From Gracilimonas mengyeensis (GTDB lineage: Bacteria; Bacteroidota; Rhodothermia; Balneolales; Balneolaceae), in the NCBI RefSeq assembly GCF_900182705.1, contig NZ_FXTP01000021.1:1-61748 (forward strand): a stretch of 61,748 bases of DNA, read 5' to 3'. The translations under genes were made by a program, and so were the position numbers. The number at the start of each line of letters is the position of its first letter. The stretch's first letter is position 1. Under the pieces are notes generated by a model. It did no database searches and was not told the origin of the DNA. It worked only from the letters and a program-made list of their open reading frames with translations. Shown piece by piece: positions 35,083 to 43,616 of the stretch.

Positions 35083-36618
35083 TTAAAGGCTTAAGCTCAG
35101 TGTTAAATGAATATTATTCAGATCTCTTGGTCGTTCGTAATACCAGTTATTGCGGCGGGAATAGGTGAGTGCATATCCGATGTCGTACCCGTCTAGTTGG
35201 AGTCTGCCTTCGTAAGTTGCATTAATCTCCAGGTCATGATGATAGCGGTCATCAAAAGTTGCATAATAATAGTCATCATCAAAGCGGATGTTTTGAATGA
35301 CTAGACGATGCCACAATTTAGGGCCATACAGTTTTACATCTATCGTATTTGAATGAGAACCGGGTCCAATACCAGCTCCCATGATTTGTCCCTGATGGGT
35401 GTACCCCTGTTTTACTACACCATGTACATAATACGTTGGAGTAGGACGTACCAAAACAGAACGTGACTGCCCCAAGGTAGTATGCTCTGCGGTAAGAACC
35501 AGGTCACGGTCATTATTTAGCTCAAACCATTTTGTGATGCCGAGTGTAAATGCCCGGGTATGTTCGGGCTGAAACCCCCAAATCTCTCCTCCAAAATCGT
35601 TTTTAGCAAACTCAAAATAGGGCTCAAATCCCACTTCCGGGAAGGTCCACCGGGCAGAGACCGAGGCTATCTGATCAAATTCATCATTTTGCGCTTCAGC
35701 CTCAACGTCCGAAGGAGTTTCAAAGCGGTAGGCCGTTATAAAAAAATCTTCCCAGTTAAGATCCTGCCAGTTCTCATACATAACACGATTGAATCCAAGA
35801 TTCAGACCTGGTATCCACTTGGGCTCATACCCCAGACTTAAACCGGTAATAAATCGCTCATCATTGGAAGAATTATCATCAAAATAAGAAGACTCTGAAA
35901 GCTGTCCCCAAAACTGTTTGATTTCAATATCCCCGATACCGGTATCAAAAGGACGGTCGCTGCCTACATAGACATGCGGAAATCCGGGTGCGTGGGAACT
36001 CATTACGATCGGGTTATGCCGGGCCGGTCCCCATTGGAAGTTTTGAGTAGACACACCTGCCCGTATATTAAAAGCTTCCACACTCACATCGGATTGACCG
36101 GGTAGCAGTTTTACAAAAGCGTCATCGCCGTAACGCATCACATAATCGATATTTTGCTGAAAAGGATAGGAATACTCGTTCTTATTGGGATTAGATGGGA
36201 TGTAAAAAGAAGCATTGGAACTGTAATATACCATCGGGTTTAGGGTCACGGATAAAACTCCCCACTGCCCTTGAATACCTCCTTTTAAAGCAGCGGTTAA
36301 TCCTTTTCCCTGCCACAACGGACCATCATTATAGCCTCTGGGATAAGCAGAGTTGTAAGAAACCAGTGCCCGGGGCGATAGTAAAGACAATCCGGTGCTT
36401 CCTATTGATGATACTGATTCTTCCTCAAGACAAGGTGCATGATTCTGTATAGCGTCCAGCTGATTTATGTATTGTAAACAGTCTTCATTGATGATAGAAT
36501 AATCCCGGGCATAGGTTTTCTCAAAGCTCCCGGGAGATAGTACCTGAGCTTTAACATTGCTGGTTAGGAATAATGCAGCCAATAGAACTACTGAAAAACC
36601 AAAAATTGTATACCTCAT
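35083..36618 (-). CDS. Wzi-like capsule assembly outer-membrane protein
   Basis: This is an outer-membrane beta-barrel of the capsule assembly Wzi family (PF14052), thought to anchor or organise capsule at the surface. A signal peptide is present (hydrophobic core FGFSVVLLAALFLTS, cleavage after VKAQ). The rest is rich in alternating aromatic beta-strands and ends in a strand with LTLSLSL. I start at the ATG at 36618, which sets the signal peptide at the N-terminus and lies 10 bp after the upstream gene's stop codon; a frame opening 15 codons earlier overlaps that gene. It is likely cotranscribed with the small membrane protein before it. Confidence 0.8.
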   Translation of the reverse strand: MRYTIFGFSVVLLAALFLTSNVKAQVLSPGSFEKTYARDYSIINEDCLQYINQLDAIQNHAPCLEEESVSSIGSTGLSLLSPRALVSYNSAYPRGYNDGPLWQGKGLTAALKGGIQGQWGVLSVTLNPMVYYSSNASFYIPSNPNKNEYSYPFQQNIDYVMRYGDDAFVKLLPGQSDVSVEAFNIRAGVSTQNFQWGPARHNPIVMSSHAPGFPHVYVGSDRPFDTGIGDIEIKQFWGQLSESSYFDDNSSNDERFITGLSLGYEPKWIPGLNLGFNRVMYENWQDLNWEDFFITAYRFETPSDVEAEAQNDEFDQIASVSARWTFPEVGFEPYFEFAKNDFGGEIWGFQPEHTRAFTLGITKWFELNNDRDLVLTAEHTTLGQSRSVLVRPTPTYYVHGVVKQGYTHQGQIMGAGIGPGSHSNTIDVKLYGPKLWHRLVIQNIRFDDDYYYATFDDRYHHDLEINATYEGRLQLDGYDIGYALTYSRRNNWYYERPRDLNNIHLTLSLSL

Positions 36619-36628
36619 AGAAAATGTC

Positions 36629-37114
36629 TCATTTATTTTCGTCTGATAAATTCTGTCCCACACTTCTCTTGTTATACATACCTAATAATATGATTCCGAA
36701 GGAAGACAATGGAATAAGATATTCAGAGAGCAGGTCTGCTCCAAATAACAAAGGAAGGTAGGCGTAAAGCCCCGTATACAGAAATACATTTAGCAGCACA
36801 AAACCTAAACCGTGGATATATACCAGGTAAGCAGCATCTTTAAAAGATAAGCCCATTAAAAGGCTTCCTGTCAGTGCCAGCAAAAAATATCTCCCAAAAG
36901 GTATTTTATACATCCCTTCAGACTCTACCCCTCCCAGGCTGTAAGTAAAACCAATAGCTGTAGGACGGTATTCAAAAGTAATCTCTAAATCTTCTGATAT
37001 TGCGTGACTATAAACCTGTTCAGATTGCCAACTCATAAACATAGTTCTGGCTGGTCGGATAAGCAGAAAATATCCGGCAATAATTAAAGCAACTATAAGA
37101 ATGCGCTTCTGCAT
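36629..37114 (-). CDS. Small multispanning membrane protein, unknown
   Basis: A 161-residue protein that I do not recognise. It has an N-terminal membrane segment (about 5-22), a soluble loop with EDLEITFEYRP and GGVESEGMYKIP, and about three further hydrophobic helices (about 73-92, 95-118, 120-148), ending in a polar tail. It is closely paired with the Wzi-like gene (10-bp gap), so a role in polysaccharide export or envelope assembly is plausible. The layout recalls small proteins that accompany exosortases, but no exosortase is in the window. Confidence 0.55.
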   Translation of the reverse strand: MQKRILIVALIIAGYFLLIRPARTMFMSWQSEQVYSHAISEDLEITFEYRPTAIGFTYSLGGVESEGMYKIPFGRYFLLALTGSLLMGLSFKDAAYLVYIHGLGFVLLNVFLYTGLYAYLPLLFGADLLSEYLIPLSSFGIILLGMYNKRSVGQNLSDENK

Positions 37115-37216
37115 GCTCTGAATACTCTTATTCTTTAGTCAAAAGTGATTGAATATACTGTTTGTATTGGACTTTAAAACTGTCCTTTGGCTTTGATTAG
37201 AATCATGGGCGGTGAA

Positions 37217-37367
37217 AGGAGATCCCGGTTCTGCGCCTTCACTTCGTTGCGGCTTGCCCGGGATGACTGGTTATTTATACCATTTTATCCAAGAGCAGTC
37301 ATCCCGCACGCAGCGAATGCGGAGATGCGGGATCTCCTTGGTACCGGCAATGCACTGGCCAAGGAAG
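37217..37367. repeat. Family C half elements, right then left
   Basis: GGAGATCCCGG to CCGGGATGACT (37217-37268) is the right half. AGTCATCCCGCACG to ATGCGGGATCTCC followed by CTGGCCAAGG (37297-37364) is the left half. They are in the same order as in the array at 41-43 kb. Confidence 0.8.
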
Positions 37368-37476
37368 CGCTGTTCAACATCTCAGGCAATGCAGGGAGAT
37401 TGCCGCGTCGTTTGGCATACTAAGCTTGCGTTCAGCATTTTGGGCTCCTCGCAAAGACTGGTTTTTATTAAATATC

Positions 37477-37537
37477 GTCATTGCGAGGAGGCAACCCATT
37501 CTATACCAGGGCTGTTGCCCGGCGACGAAGCAATCTG
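37477..37537 (+). repeat. GTCATTGCGAGG repeat, copy 1
   Basis: GTCATTGCGAGGAGGCAACC to GACGAAGCAATCTG. It is repeated at 37910-37970 with the flanking block TTCAGCATTTTGGGCT, a 433-bp period. Confidence 0.8.
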
Positions 37538-37729
37538 TTTAATCGTAGCAACTACTTTTCTACTGGTTACTTGGCTCTTTTACCAACATATTGGTCGAAT
37601 TCACACCTCCTGCTGCTCCGGGCTTTTCCACCTCTTCTGTCTTCTCCTTCAACAAGGAGAAGGACGCTTTTATCGGTTTTATGCCGGTGCTGAATAACGG
37701 CCTTTTTCACCTAGCTCTTCCTTCCAACC

Positions 37730-38081
37730 AGTCATCCCGCACGTAGCAGAGCGAAGATGCGGGATCTCCTTGATACGGGCAACTCTCTGGCCAGGGAGAG
37801 CGTTGTTTTTCATCCCAAGTATTTTGGAGAGATTGCCGCGTCGTTTGGCATACTAAGCTTGCATTCAGCATTTTGGGCTACTCGCAAAGACTGGTTTTTA
37901 TTAAATATCGTCATTGCGAGGAGGCAACCCAGTCTATACCAAGACTGTTGTCCGGCGACGAAGCAATCTGTATAATCGTAGCCTAACAGTTCCAAAGGGG
38001 ACGTTGTTAGCATTCCAAATTGATTCGAGGAGATCCCGGATCTGCGTCTCCACTTCGTTACGACTTGTCCGGGATGACTTG
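37730..38081. repeat. Second copy of the 433-bp unit with family C halves
   Basis: The left half at 37730-37796, GATTGCCGCGTCGTTTGGC near 37829, the second GTCATTGCGAGG copy (37910-37970) and a right half (38028-38081). The block CTCCTTCAACAAGGAGAAGG occurs in both units (near 37646 and 38170). Confidence 0.75.
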
Positions 38082-38254
38082 GTGGGTACTTTATTGGTTC
38101 CTCTGCTTCTAACTTTCTGAGTGAATGCATACAACTTGCTACTACAGGCTTTTCGACCTCATCTGTCTTCTCCTTCAACAAGGAGAAGGACGCTTCTATC
38201 GGTTTTATGCCGGTGCTGAATGACGGCCTTTTTCACCTAACTCTTCCTTCCAAC

Positions 38255-38402
38255 CAGTCATCCCGCACGTAGCAGAGCGGAGATCCCGGATCGGCGCCTA
38301 CGCATTCGCTTCGGCTTGTTGGGATTACTGGATGGTTTTATGCTCCTAACCAAAGGCAAGTCATCGCGAGCGAAGTGCTCACGGAGACCCACGATCTCTT
38401 CG
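38255..38402. repeat. Fused family C element plus variant
   Basis: AGTCATCCCGCACGTAGCAG runs straight into GAGATCCCGGATCGGCGCC, so the core is missing (38255-38331). A diverged AGTCATCGCGAGCGAAGTGC copy follows (38360-38402). Confidence 0.7.
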
Positions 38403-38417
38403 AATAAACTTAGGATA

Positions 38418-39791
38418 TTAATCACGCCACCCGTCCTTCCACATTTGTTTATATTTCTTGAGTAGTTCCGGGAATAAAAAAACCATCGGCAAGGAAAATA
38501 GCGACCAATAGCCAATGTGATACCAAAATAATGCAATGGGGATGCTTAACATCACTACAACGATATCATTTGAAAGCATAACCCCGAATCTTTTCTTAAG
38601 GGATTTAAAGACCAATAAGTAGAAAGGCAAGGCAGCCAATTCCGCTACACCATATCCAATGATACCCCATTCACGAATTGCGAAAAATGCCGTCAGAAAA
38701 AAAAGCACATTAAAAGCCATCCAAAAAAAGGTCACATCCTTAAGCCCATCGTACATCTGCAAATGTATCACAGGTATAGTTAATAGGATGTAATAGAAGA
38801 AGCCCGTTGCCAAAAAAGGATATAACTCATTCATCCATATCCACAAATCATCTCCACTCCACAGAGATACGCCAAAAACGGCTACACTTCCTAATAATAG
38901 AATTATTCCGATTGGAACTATCTGCACAAGTGTGCCTTCTATAATCAACTTCCGCAGTCGTGCCTCATTTCCCTCTGCTGCACCAGCTGCGGAAGCTGCA
39001 ACTCTCTGCACCGCATTTTTATAAAATGAAAAGCCTTGTACAATCTTTTCAGCAAACGAGACAACACCAACCCCACCAGCTCCCGCAAAATAACCCACAA
39101 GTACAGGATTGGCCAGCTTCTTGGCCTGAACTGATAAATTCTGTATAAATATATGGCGGGAATGATTCTTTAATTTGGTCAGTGATTCGCGACTTATTTT
39201 CAGCTTGGGGACATACCCTGATGCCACAAAAGAAAACGCCGCGATGCTTACAACATACACGTACCAACTTGCGACAAGTATAAGGTAACTTTCATAGATA
39301 AAGATCAGCAGCAGCGTGGTAGTATGCTGCAAAAGTGCCGCCCCCAACTCTTGATTAGAGATAAGCGGAAATCGCATTTTCCTTTCTAACACCGCCCGGG
39401 GAATTTCTGTTACCACGGCTAAAGGAAGGGTTCCGATAAGCACCAATAGTGGAAACGAAAAAGCCTTGTATGGGTTAGCTGAATTCGGAACAAAAAACAG
39501 CAACAGCCCAACAACTAATATAGCCACTAAACTGATCCCCATTAGCAACGAAAAAGAGGTGTGATACAGACTCGGTTCTTCTTCCGGATCAGCCTTCAGT
39601 AATACCAGTTTAATCTCAAACTTCAGTAATAGCTCCAGGAATAAAACAACCGCAAATGCACCGGCAAATTTTCCGTATTCTTCTACCCCAATCAGATAAA
39701 TAACCAACAGGGTTGAAAGAAATCCAACAGCAGAAGCTATCACCGATTTACTCAGCAAATGAGAAAAACCCTTAACCAGTGTAGCCCGCAT
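38418..39791 (-). CDS. Oligosaccharide flippase (Wzx-like), first of two
   Basis: This is a multispanning lipid-linked oligosaccharide flippase of the MOP superfamily, moving repeat units across the inner membrane. About 12-13 hydrophobic helices are spread over 457 residues. The N-terminal SHLLSKSVIASAVGFLSTLLV and the EIPRAVLERKMRF loop are typical of the RfbX/Wzx group. It starts 22 bp downstream of the glycosyltransferase at 39814-40923. A second flippase gene lies at 51323. The C-terminus ends abruptly where the repeat field begins, but the length is normal. Confidence 0.85.
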   Translation of the reverse strand: MRATLVKGFSHLLSKSVIASAVGFLSTLLVIYLIGVEEYGKFAGAFAVVLFLELLLKFEIKLVLLKADPEEEPSLYHTSFSLLMGISLVAILVVGLLLFFVPNSANPYKAFSFPLLVLIGTLPLAVVTEIPRAVLERKMRFPLISNQELGAALLQHTTTLLLIFIYESYLILVASWYVYVVSIAAFSFVASGYVPKLKISRESLTKLKNHSRHIFIQNLSVQAKKLANPVLVGYFAGAGGVGVVSFAEKIVQGFSFYKNAVQRVAASAAGAAEGNEARLRKLIIEGTLVQIVPIGIILLLGSVAVFGVSLWSGDDLWIWMNELYPFLATGFFYYILLTIPVIHLQMYDGLKDVTFFWMAFNVLFFLTAFFAIREWGIIGYGVAELAALPFYLLVFKSLKKRFGVMLSNDIVVVMLSIPIALFWYHIGYWSLFSLPMVFLFPELLKKYKQMWKDGWRD

Positions 39792-39813
39792 ATATGAGAT
39801 TAGATTTTAAAAT

Positions 39814-40923
39814 TTATTGATATCCTGCCGCTTGTTCGTAAACAAGTATCGTTTTTTGAGCTGCCGTTTTCCAGTCAAATTTCCGGCTTTGCTGTTTACC
39901 CTTTTTAATCAGCTGTTCCTTAAGTCCATCATCCAAGCCTAATTTTTCTATAGCCTTCCTGATTGAAATAATGGATTCCGGTTTTACCATTAAAGCCGCA
40001 TCTCCGGCTACTTCAGGCAAGGATGTACAATTGGATGTAATAACCGGAACGCCCAGAGCCATGGCTTCTAAAACTGGCAGCCCAAAGCCCTCATATAACG
40101 ACGGATACACCAAGGCGTAGGCCTGTTGATAATAGCCCAGAAGTTCCTCCTCTGTTACATATCCTTTAAAGTGTACGCCCTTTTTTCTCAGTTTTTTTAG
40201 CTCGTTTTGCGACTTGTTCAGGTTGACAGTTTCCCCTACAAAATAGAGATCCATCTTTTCTCGGGTAGATGATGAAAGATAGGCCGCAATCAAACGCTCT
40301 ACATTCTTATTTCTCCGGGAGCCCCCCACATGTAACAAATAGGGCCTTTGACTATTCATTTTTTTTGATATAGCAGAAGATGGATCTATAGTTAAGCCCG
40401 GGTAAGTTACGCGGATTTTATCTTCAGGGATGCCCATCTCGGTTATTATTTCCTTCTTTGAAAATTCAGATACAGTCAAAATATCAGATGCTTTCTCGGC
40501 AGAAAGCTTATTGACCCACATCCTGAATTTTTGGTGAAGTCCGGAGTGTCGTTGTCCATGTTGCTCTGCTAAATCATGCAAGGTCACTACATGCGGAACA
40601 TCAAACGTGTTATACAAAGGAACAGGATTGGGCAGATGAAATACATCAATATCGTATTTCTGAAAGAGTTTTCCGGCTAATGCATTTTGCCAAAAGAAGT
40701 ACCAGGGCCGCATAATCTTCCTAGGATGGTGTGGAATATCTACCCGGATGAATTTAAAATTAGGATGAGATACGGTTAAAAAACTTTCAAAATCCTTATT
40801 TACTATAATATAAAAGGCATGAGGGGAATCCACTTCCTCCAATCCCTTAATCAGATAGCGTATGTATTGCCCCAGACCGTTGCTTACTGCAGGATTAACA
40901 TGCGTAGTGATGGCAATATTCAA
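39814..40923 (-). CDS. Glycosyltransferase family 4-like
   Basis: This is a retaining GT-B glycosyltransferase, predicted to add one sugar of the repeat unit from a nucleotide sugar. The N-terminal acceptor domain begins with TTHVNPAVSNGLGQYIRYL, and LHDLAEQHG and ILTVSEFSKKEI follow. The C-terminal donor domain has LLHVGGSRRNKNVERLI and the diagnostic YEGFGLPVLEAMALGVPVI with the two glutamates. At 369 residues it is complete. It is probably cotranscribed with the flippase downstream. The donor sugar is unknown. Confidence 0.9.
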   Translation of the reverse strand: MNIAITTHVNPAVSNGLGQYIRYLIKGLEEVDSPHAFYIIVNKDFESFLTVSHPNFKFIRVDIPHHPRKIMRPWYFFWQNALAGKLFQKYDIDVFHLPNPVPLYNTFDVPHVVTLHDLAEQHGQRHSGLHQKFRMWVNKLSAEKASDILTVSEFSKKEIITEMGIPEDKIRVTYPGLTIDPSSAISKKMNSQRPYLLHVGGSRRNKNVERLIAAYLSSSTREKMDLYFVGETVNLNKSQNELKKLRKKGVHFKGYVTEEELLGYYQQAYALVYPSLYEGFGLPVLEAMALGVPVITSNCTSLPEVAGDAALMVKPESIISIRKAIEKLGLDDGLKEQLIKKGKQQSRKFDWKTAAQKTILVYEQAAGYQ

Positions 40924-41028
40924 GGGTGGCTTGTCTTGTTTACTTTCCAGTGATTTAGTTTTTCGAATATACCAAAGTACGAGAGATAATCATGAGAGAT
41001 GTTTCTGAGAGACGATCTGGCCCCAACA

Positions 41029-41176
41029 AGTCATCCCGCACGTAGCAGAGCGGAGATGCGGGATCTCCTTGGTACGGGTAATGCGCTTGCTAAGGAAGGC
41101 TTTGGCTCCACCGCCTCATGTGGTGGGAGATCCCGGTTCAGCGCCTTCGCTCCACTGCGGCTTGACCGGGATGACT
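41029..41176. mobile_element. Family C inverted-repeat element, 148 bp
   Basis: The ends are AGTCATCCCG and CGGGATGACT, perfect 10-bp terminal inverted repeats. The left arm folds as TCCCGCA/TGCGGGA and the right arm as ATCCCGGT/ACCGGGAT. The core includes TTGGTACGGG. It has no coding capacity and is MITE-like. Confidence 0.75.
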
Positions 41177-41350
41177 GGTGTTTACTTTTTTTGGTTGTTC
41201 TGTTTATAGCTTTCCGGGCGAATGCTTACTACCTGCTACTCCAGGCTTCTCGACCTCTTCTGTCTTCTCCTTCAGCAAGGAGGAGAACGCTCGTATCCGT
41301 TTCATGCCGGTGCCGGTTGACTGCCTTTTTCTATCTCACTTCTCCCAACG

Positions 41351-41753
41351 AGTCATCCCGCACGCAGCGGAGCGGAGATGCGGGATCTCCCCGGTACGGG
41401 CAACCCTCTTCCCAACGGTACGTTTTTACACATCACAGGTCGTTTCCGGGAGATCCTTCACTTCGTCCCGAATTCTTGGGACTCCGTTCAGGATGACCGG
41501 GGCCTTTTTTATACATACTTAGCCTCCCGCTGGTCGGCATGACCGGCACGGGCATTGACGCCACAGGCGGCACCCGGTTGTACCCACACGCCCCGTCACC
41601 CTGAGGAATGAGCGTAGTGTAACGGAGCGAATGAACGAAGGGTCTCCTTAATACGGGCAACACACTGGCCAAGGGGCTTTGGCGCCATCGCATCATGTTG
41701 CGGGAGATCCCGGTTCAGCGCCTTCGCTCCACTGCGGCTTGACCGGGATGACT
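41351..41753. repeat. Two chimeric family C elements
   Basis: 41351-41499 joins a family C left arm to a GGAGATCCTTCACTTCG/TTCAGGATGACC right arm of family A type. 41595-41753 joins a GTCACCCTGAGGAATGAGCG left arm to a family C right arm. The mixed arms show that the arm types are interchangeable. Confidence 0.7.
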
Positions 41754-41780
41754 TGGTTTTTTATTTAACTTCCCCTACCC

Positions 41781-41927
41781 AGTCATCCCGCACGCAGCGG
41801 AGCGGAGATGCGGGATCTCCCCGGCACGGGCAACGCACTGGCCAAGGAATGCGTTGCACCACCCTACCATGTGGCGGGAGATCCCGGATCTGCGACTCCG
41901 TTTCACTTCGTCTTGTCCGGGATGACT
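41781..41927. mobile_element. Family C element directly upstream of GIY-YIG gene, 147 bp
   Basis: It has the terminal AGTCATCCCG/CGGGATGACT, with GATCTCC and GGAGATC flanking the core. Its upstream spacer TTATTTAACTTCCCCTACCC is nearly the same as the spacer at 42388-42408 beyond the gene, so gene and repeats appear to lie in a duplicated unit of about 628 bp. Confidence 0.78.
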
Positions 41928-41980
41928 GGATCTTAAAAAACATTGTAAGGATTTGCCTTTTCATCGCTCTTACTTAGCAA

Positions 41981-42310
41981 ATGAGCAAAAAGGGATATCT
42001 ATATATATTATCAAACAAGCATCGCACGGTGTATTACACCGGAGTTACTTCACAGCTGCTTGAACGGGTATATGATCACCGAAGAGGAAGAGGCTGTCAC
42101 TTTACCAAAAAGTATAATATCAGGGAACTGTTGTATTATGAAGAGTTCCCAACTATGCTTGAGGCCATCCAGGCGGAAAAGCGAGTAAAGAGATGGAAGC
42201 AAGCCTGGAAGATTGAGCTTATTAAAACTATAAATCCTGAGATGGTTGATCTGTGGTCTGAGGTTTCTACTCTTGGTCAGCCGGGGTTGTTGGATGATGA
42301 GGATGGATAG
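41981..42310 (+). CDS. Small GIY-YIG nuclease inside repeat array
   Basis: This is a 109-residue single-domain GIY-YIG endonuclease of the UPF0213/UvrC-N-like type. The GIY equivalent is GYLYIL (5-10) and the YIG equivalent is YYTG (18-21). Further active-site candidates are R29, H33, the metal-binding E66 in AIQAEKRVKRW and the NP of INPEMVDLW (85-86). The last 15 residues (STLGQPGLLDDEDG) look like an extension. It is on the plus strand, opposite to every glycosylation gene around it, and is flanked within 54 bp and 16 bp by family C repeats. It is therefore more likely part of the repeat system than of capsule synthesis. Its function is unproved. Confidence 0.88.
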   Translation: MSKKGYLYILSNKHRTVYYTGVTSQLLERVYDHRRGRGCHFTKKYNIRELLYYEEFPTMLEAIQAEKRVKRWKQAWKIELIKTINPEMVDLWSEVSTLGQPGLLDDEDG

Positions 42311-42325
42311 TACAACATAAACCTT

Positions 42326-42556
42326 GGCGGGAGATCCCGGTTCTACACCTCCGCTATCGCTACGGTTTGACCGGGATGACTTGGTTTTTTATTTAACTTT
42401 TCCTACCCAGTCATCCCGCACGTAGCAGAGCGGAGATGCGGGATCTCCTTGGTACGGGCAACGCTCTGGCCAGGGAGGACGTTAGCACCATCGCTCCATG
42501 TGGTGGGAGGTCCCGGATCTGCGCCTTCACTTCGTTACGACTTGTCCGGGACGACT
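42326..42556. mobile_element. Right half plus full family C element after GIY-YIG gene
   Basis: A lone right arm (42326-42380) begins 16 bp after the GIY-YIG stop codon. A full 148-bp element (42409-42556) follows, ending in CGGGACGACT (one mismatch to its left end). Confidence 0.75.
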
Positions 42557-42577
42557 GCCTTTTTGTAGTAAAGGATT

Positions 42578-42714
42578 AGTCATCGCGGGCATAGACCCGC
42601 GATCTCCTTGATGCAGGCAACGCACTTGCCAATGGGCTTTGGCGCCATCGCACCATATGGCGGGAGATCCCGGTTCTGCACCTCCGCTATCGCTACGGCC
42701 GGACCGGGATGACT
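42578..42714. mobile_element. Family C element with variant left arm, 137 bp
   Basis: The left arm reads AGTCATCGCGGGCATAGACC. It is shorter but still folds (CGCGGG/CCCGCG), so sequence changes have kept the hairpin. The right arm is standard, ending CGGGATGACT. Confidence 0.75.
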
Positions 42715-42746
42715 GCCTTTTTTCTATCTTTCTCTTCCCACCACCC

Positions 42747-42895
42747 AGTCATCCCGCACGCAGCGAAGCGGAGATGCGGGATCTCCTTGGTACGGGCAAC
42801 GCTCTGGCTAAGGGGGGACATTGCCACCACCAAGCCATGTGGAAGGAGATCCCGGTTCGGCGCCTTCACTCCGCTGCGGCTTGACCGGGATGACT
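42747..42895. mobile_element. Family C element, 149 bp
   Basis: A standard copy with AGTCATCCCGCACG, ATGCGGGATCTCC, core TTGGTACGGGCAACGC, then GGAGATCCCGG and CGGGATGACT. It ends 13 bp before the stop codon of the convergent WecG-like gene and may stop its transcription. Confidence 0.78.
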
Positions 42896-42908
42896 GGTGA
42901 TTTAGTGA

Positions 42909-43616
42909 CTACTTAGAGAACTTCTCGCGGCTGACAGCCCATAGAAACTTGACATTACCTACCAGGTAACGGCGCCACATGCGTCTGGGCTCGCGGACTA
43001 ATCGGTACAACCACTCGAGACCGGCATCAATCATCCATTGGGGGGCGCGGGTGATGGTGCCAGCATAAAAATCAAATACGGCTCCGATACAGCAGATATG
43101 TCCTGTTTCAAGAGCGTCTAAATGTTGGTATGCCCATTTTTCCTGTTTTGGTGCTGTCAGGCCGATAAATAACACATCCGGCTGCATCTCATTTACGGCC
43201 TGCACCATGGCTGCAGAATCTTCTTCGGAGAATTCAGGTTTATACGGCGGAGAATAGGTACCGACCGTTACATCAGGATATTCTTCAGCAGCACGGTTCT
43301 TTATTCTTTTAAGGGTTTCGTTTGTACTCCCCAAAAAGAAACAAGAGCCACCCTGCTGTTGCAGTCGGTCCATTTCATAAAAGAATAAATCGGCCCCGGC
43401 TATTTTCTTTAGCTGGGTACCGTTTAACCACTTTAGGGCCCACACTACACTAATGCCATCCGGGATCAGTACATCGCAATTTTTTAGTGAATCCGTAAAT
43501 AATGCATCCTTCCGGGATACATTGTAGGAATGAGCATTGATGGTATTTATTAGGACCTTGTCCTTTTTAATCTCGGACAACTCCCCGCCGTACACCTGGT
43601 AATCCTGAAGCCTCAT
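42909..43616 (-). CDS. WecG/TagA/CpsF-family glycosyltransferase
   Basis: This is an inverting GT26 enzyme that typically adds the second sugar (ManNAcA or ManNAc type) to an undecaprenyl-linked sugar. The N-terminal half has INTINAHSYNVSRKD and DVLIPDGISVVWALKW with the catalytic aspartate. The C-terminal half has FIGLTAPKQEKWAYQHL and GAVFDFYAGTITRAPQWM, followed by GLEWLYRLVREPRRMWRRYL, a membrane-binding tail. At 235 residues it is complete. It overlaps the upstream glycosyltransferase by four bases (ATGA). The GT26 choice fits an acidic-sugar repeat unit, as do the two sugar dehydrogenases. Confidence 0.92.
   Translation of the reverse strand: MRLQDYQVYGGELSEIKKDKVLINTINAHSYNVSRKDALFTDSLKNCDVLIPDGISVVWALKWLNGTQLKKIAGADLFFYEMDRLQQQGGSCFFLGSTNETLKRIKNRAAEEYPDVTVGTYSPPYKPEFSEEDSAAMVQAVNEMQPDVLFIGLTAPKQEKWAYQHLDALETGHICCIGAVFDFYAGTITRAPQWMIDAGLEWLYRLVREPRRMWRRYLVGNVKFLWAVSREKFSK

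Larger units (their letters stand above)
37115..38417. other. 1.3-kb palindromic repeat field
   Basis: No gene is supported; apparent frames come from the repeats. Contents are a right half of the GIY-YIG-associated element (37217-37270), left halves at 37297 and 37730 (433 bp apart), a right half at 38028-38081, a fused left-right copy at 38255-38331 and a variant at 38360-38402. Confidence 0.75.
40924..41980. other. Family C repeat array, left part
   Basis: No gene is supported. It contains full or chimeric family C elements at 41029-41176, 41351-41499, 41595-41753 and 41781-41927. The GIY-YIG gene begins 54 bp after the last one. Confidence 0.8.

Noticed and set aside
37187-38181. Several overlapping reading frames of 60-160 residues (for example 37212-37697)
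   Set aside because: They translate the repeat arms themselves (such as VIPHAANAEMRD and GNALAKE) and recur in different frames at every copy, so they are not genes.
40999-41522. Frames of 114-165 residues in the family C array
   Set aside because: They are low-complexity, repeat-derived peptides with many Cys, Ser and Pro residues, and no conservation is expected.
40924-42908. CRISPR-like or integron-like array
   Set aside because: The units are about 148 bp with inverted ends and no cassette genes. No integrase or cas gene is nearby.
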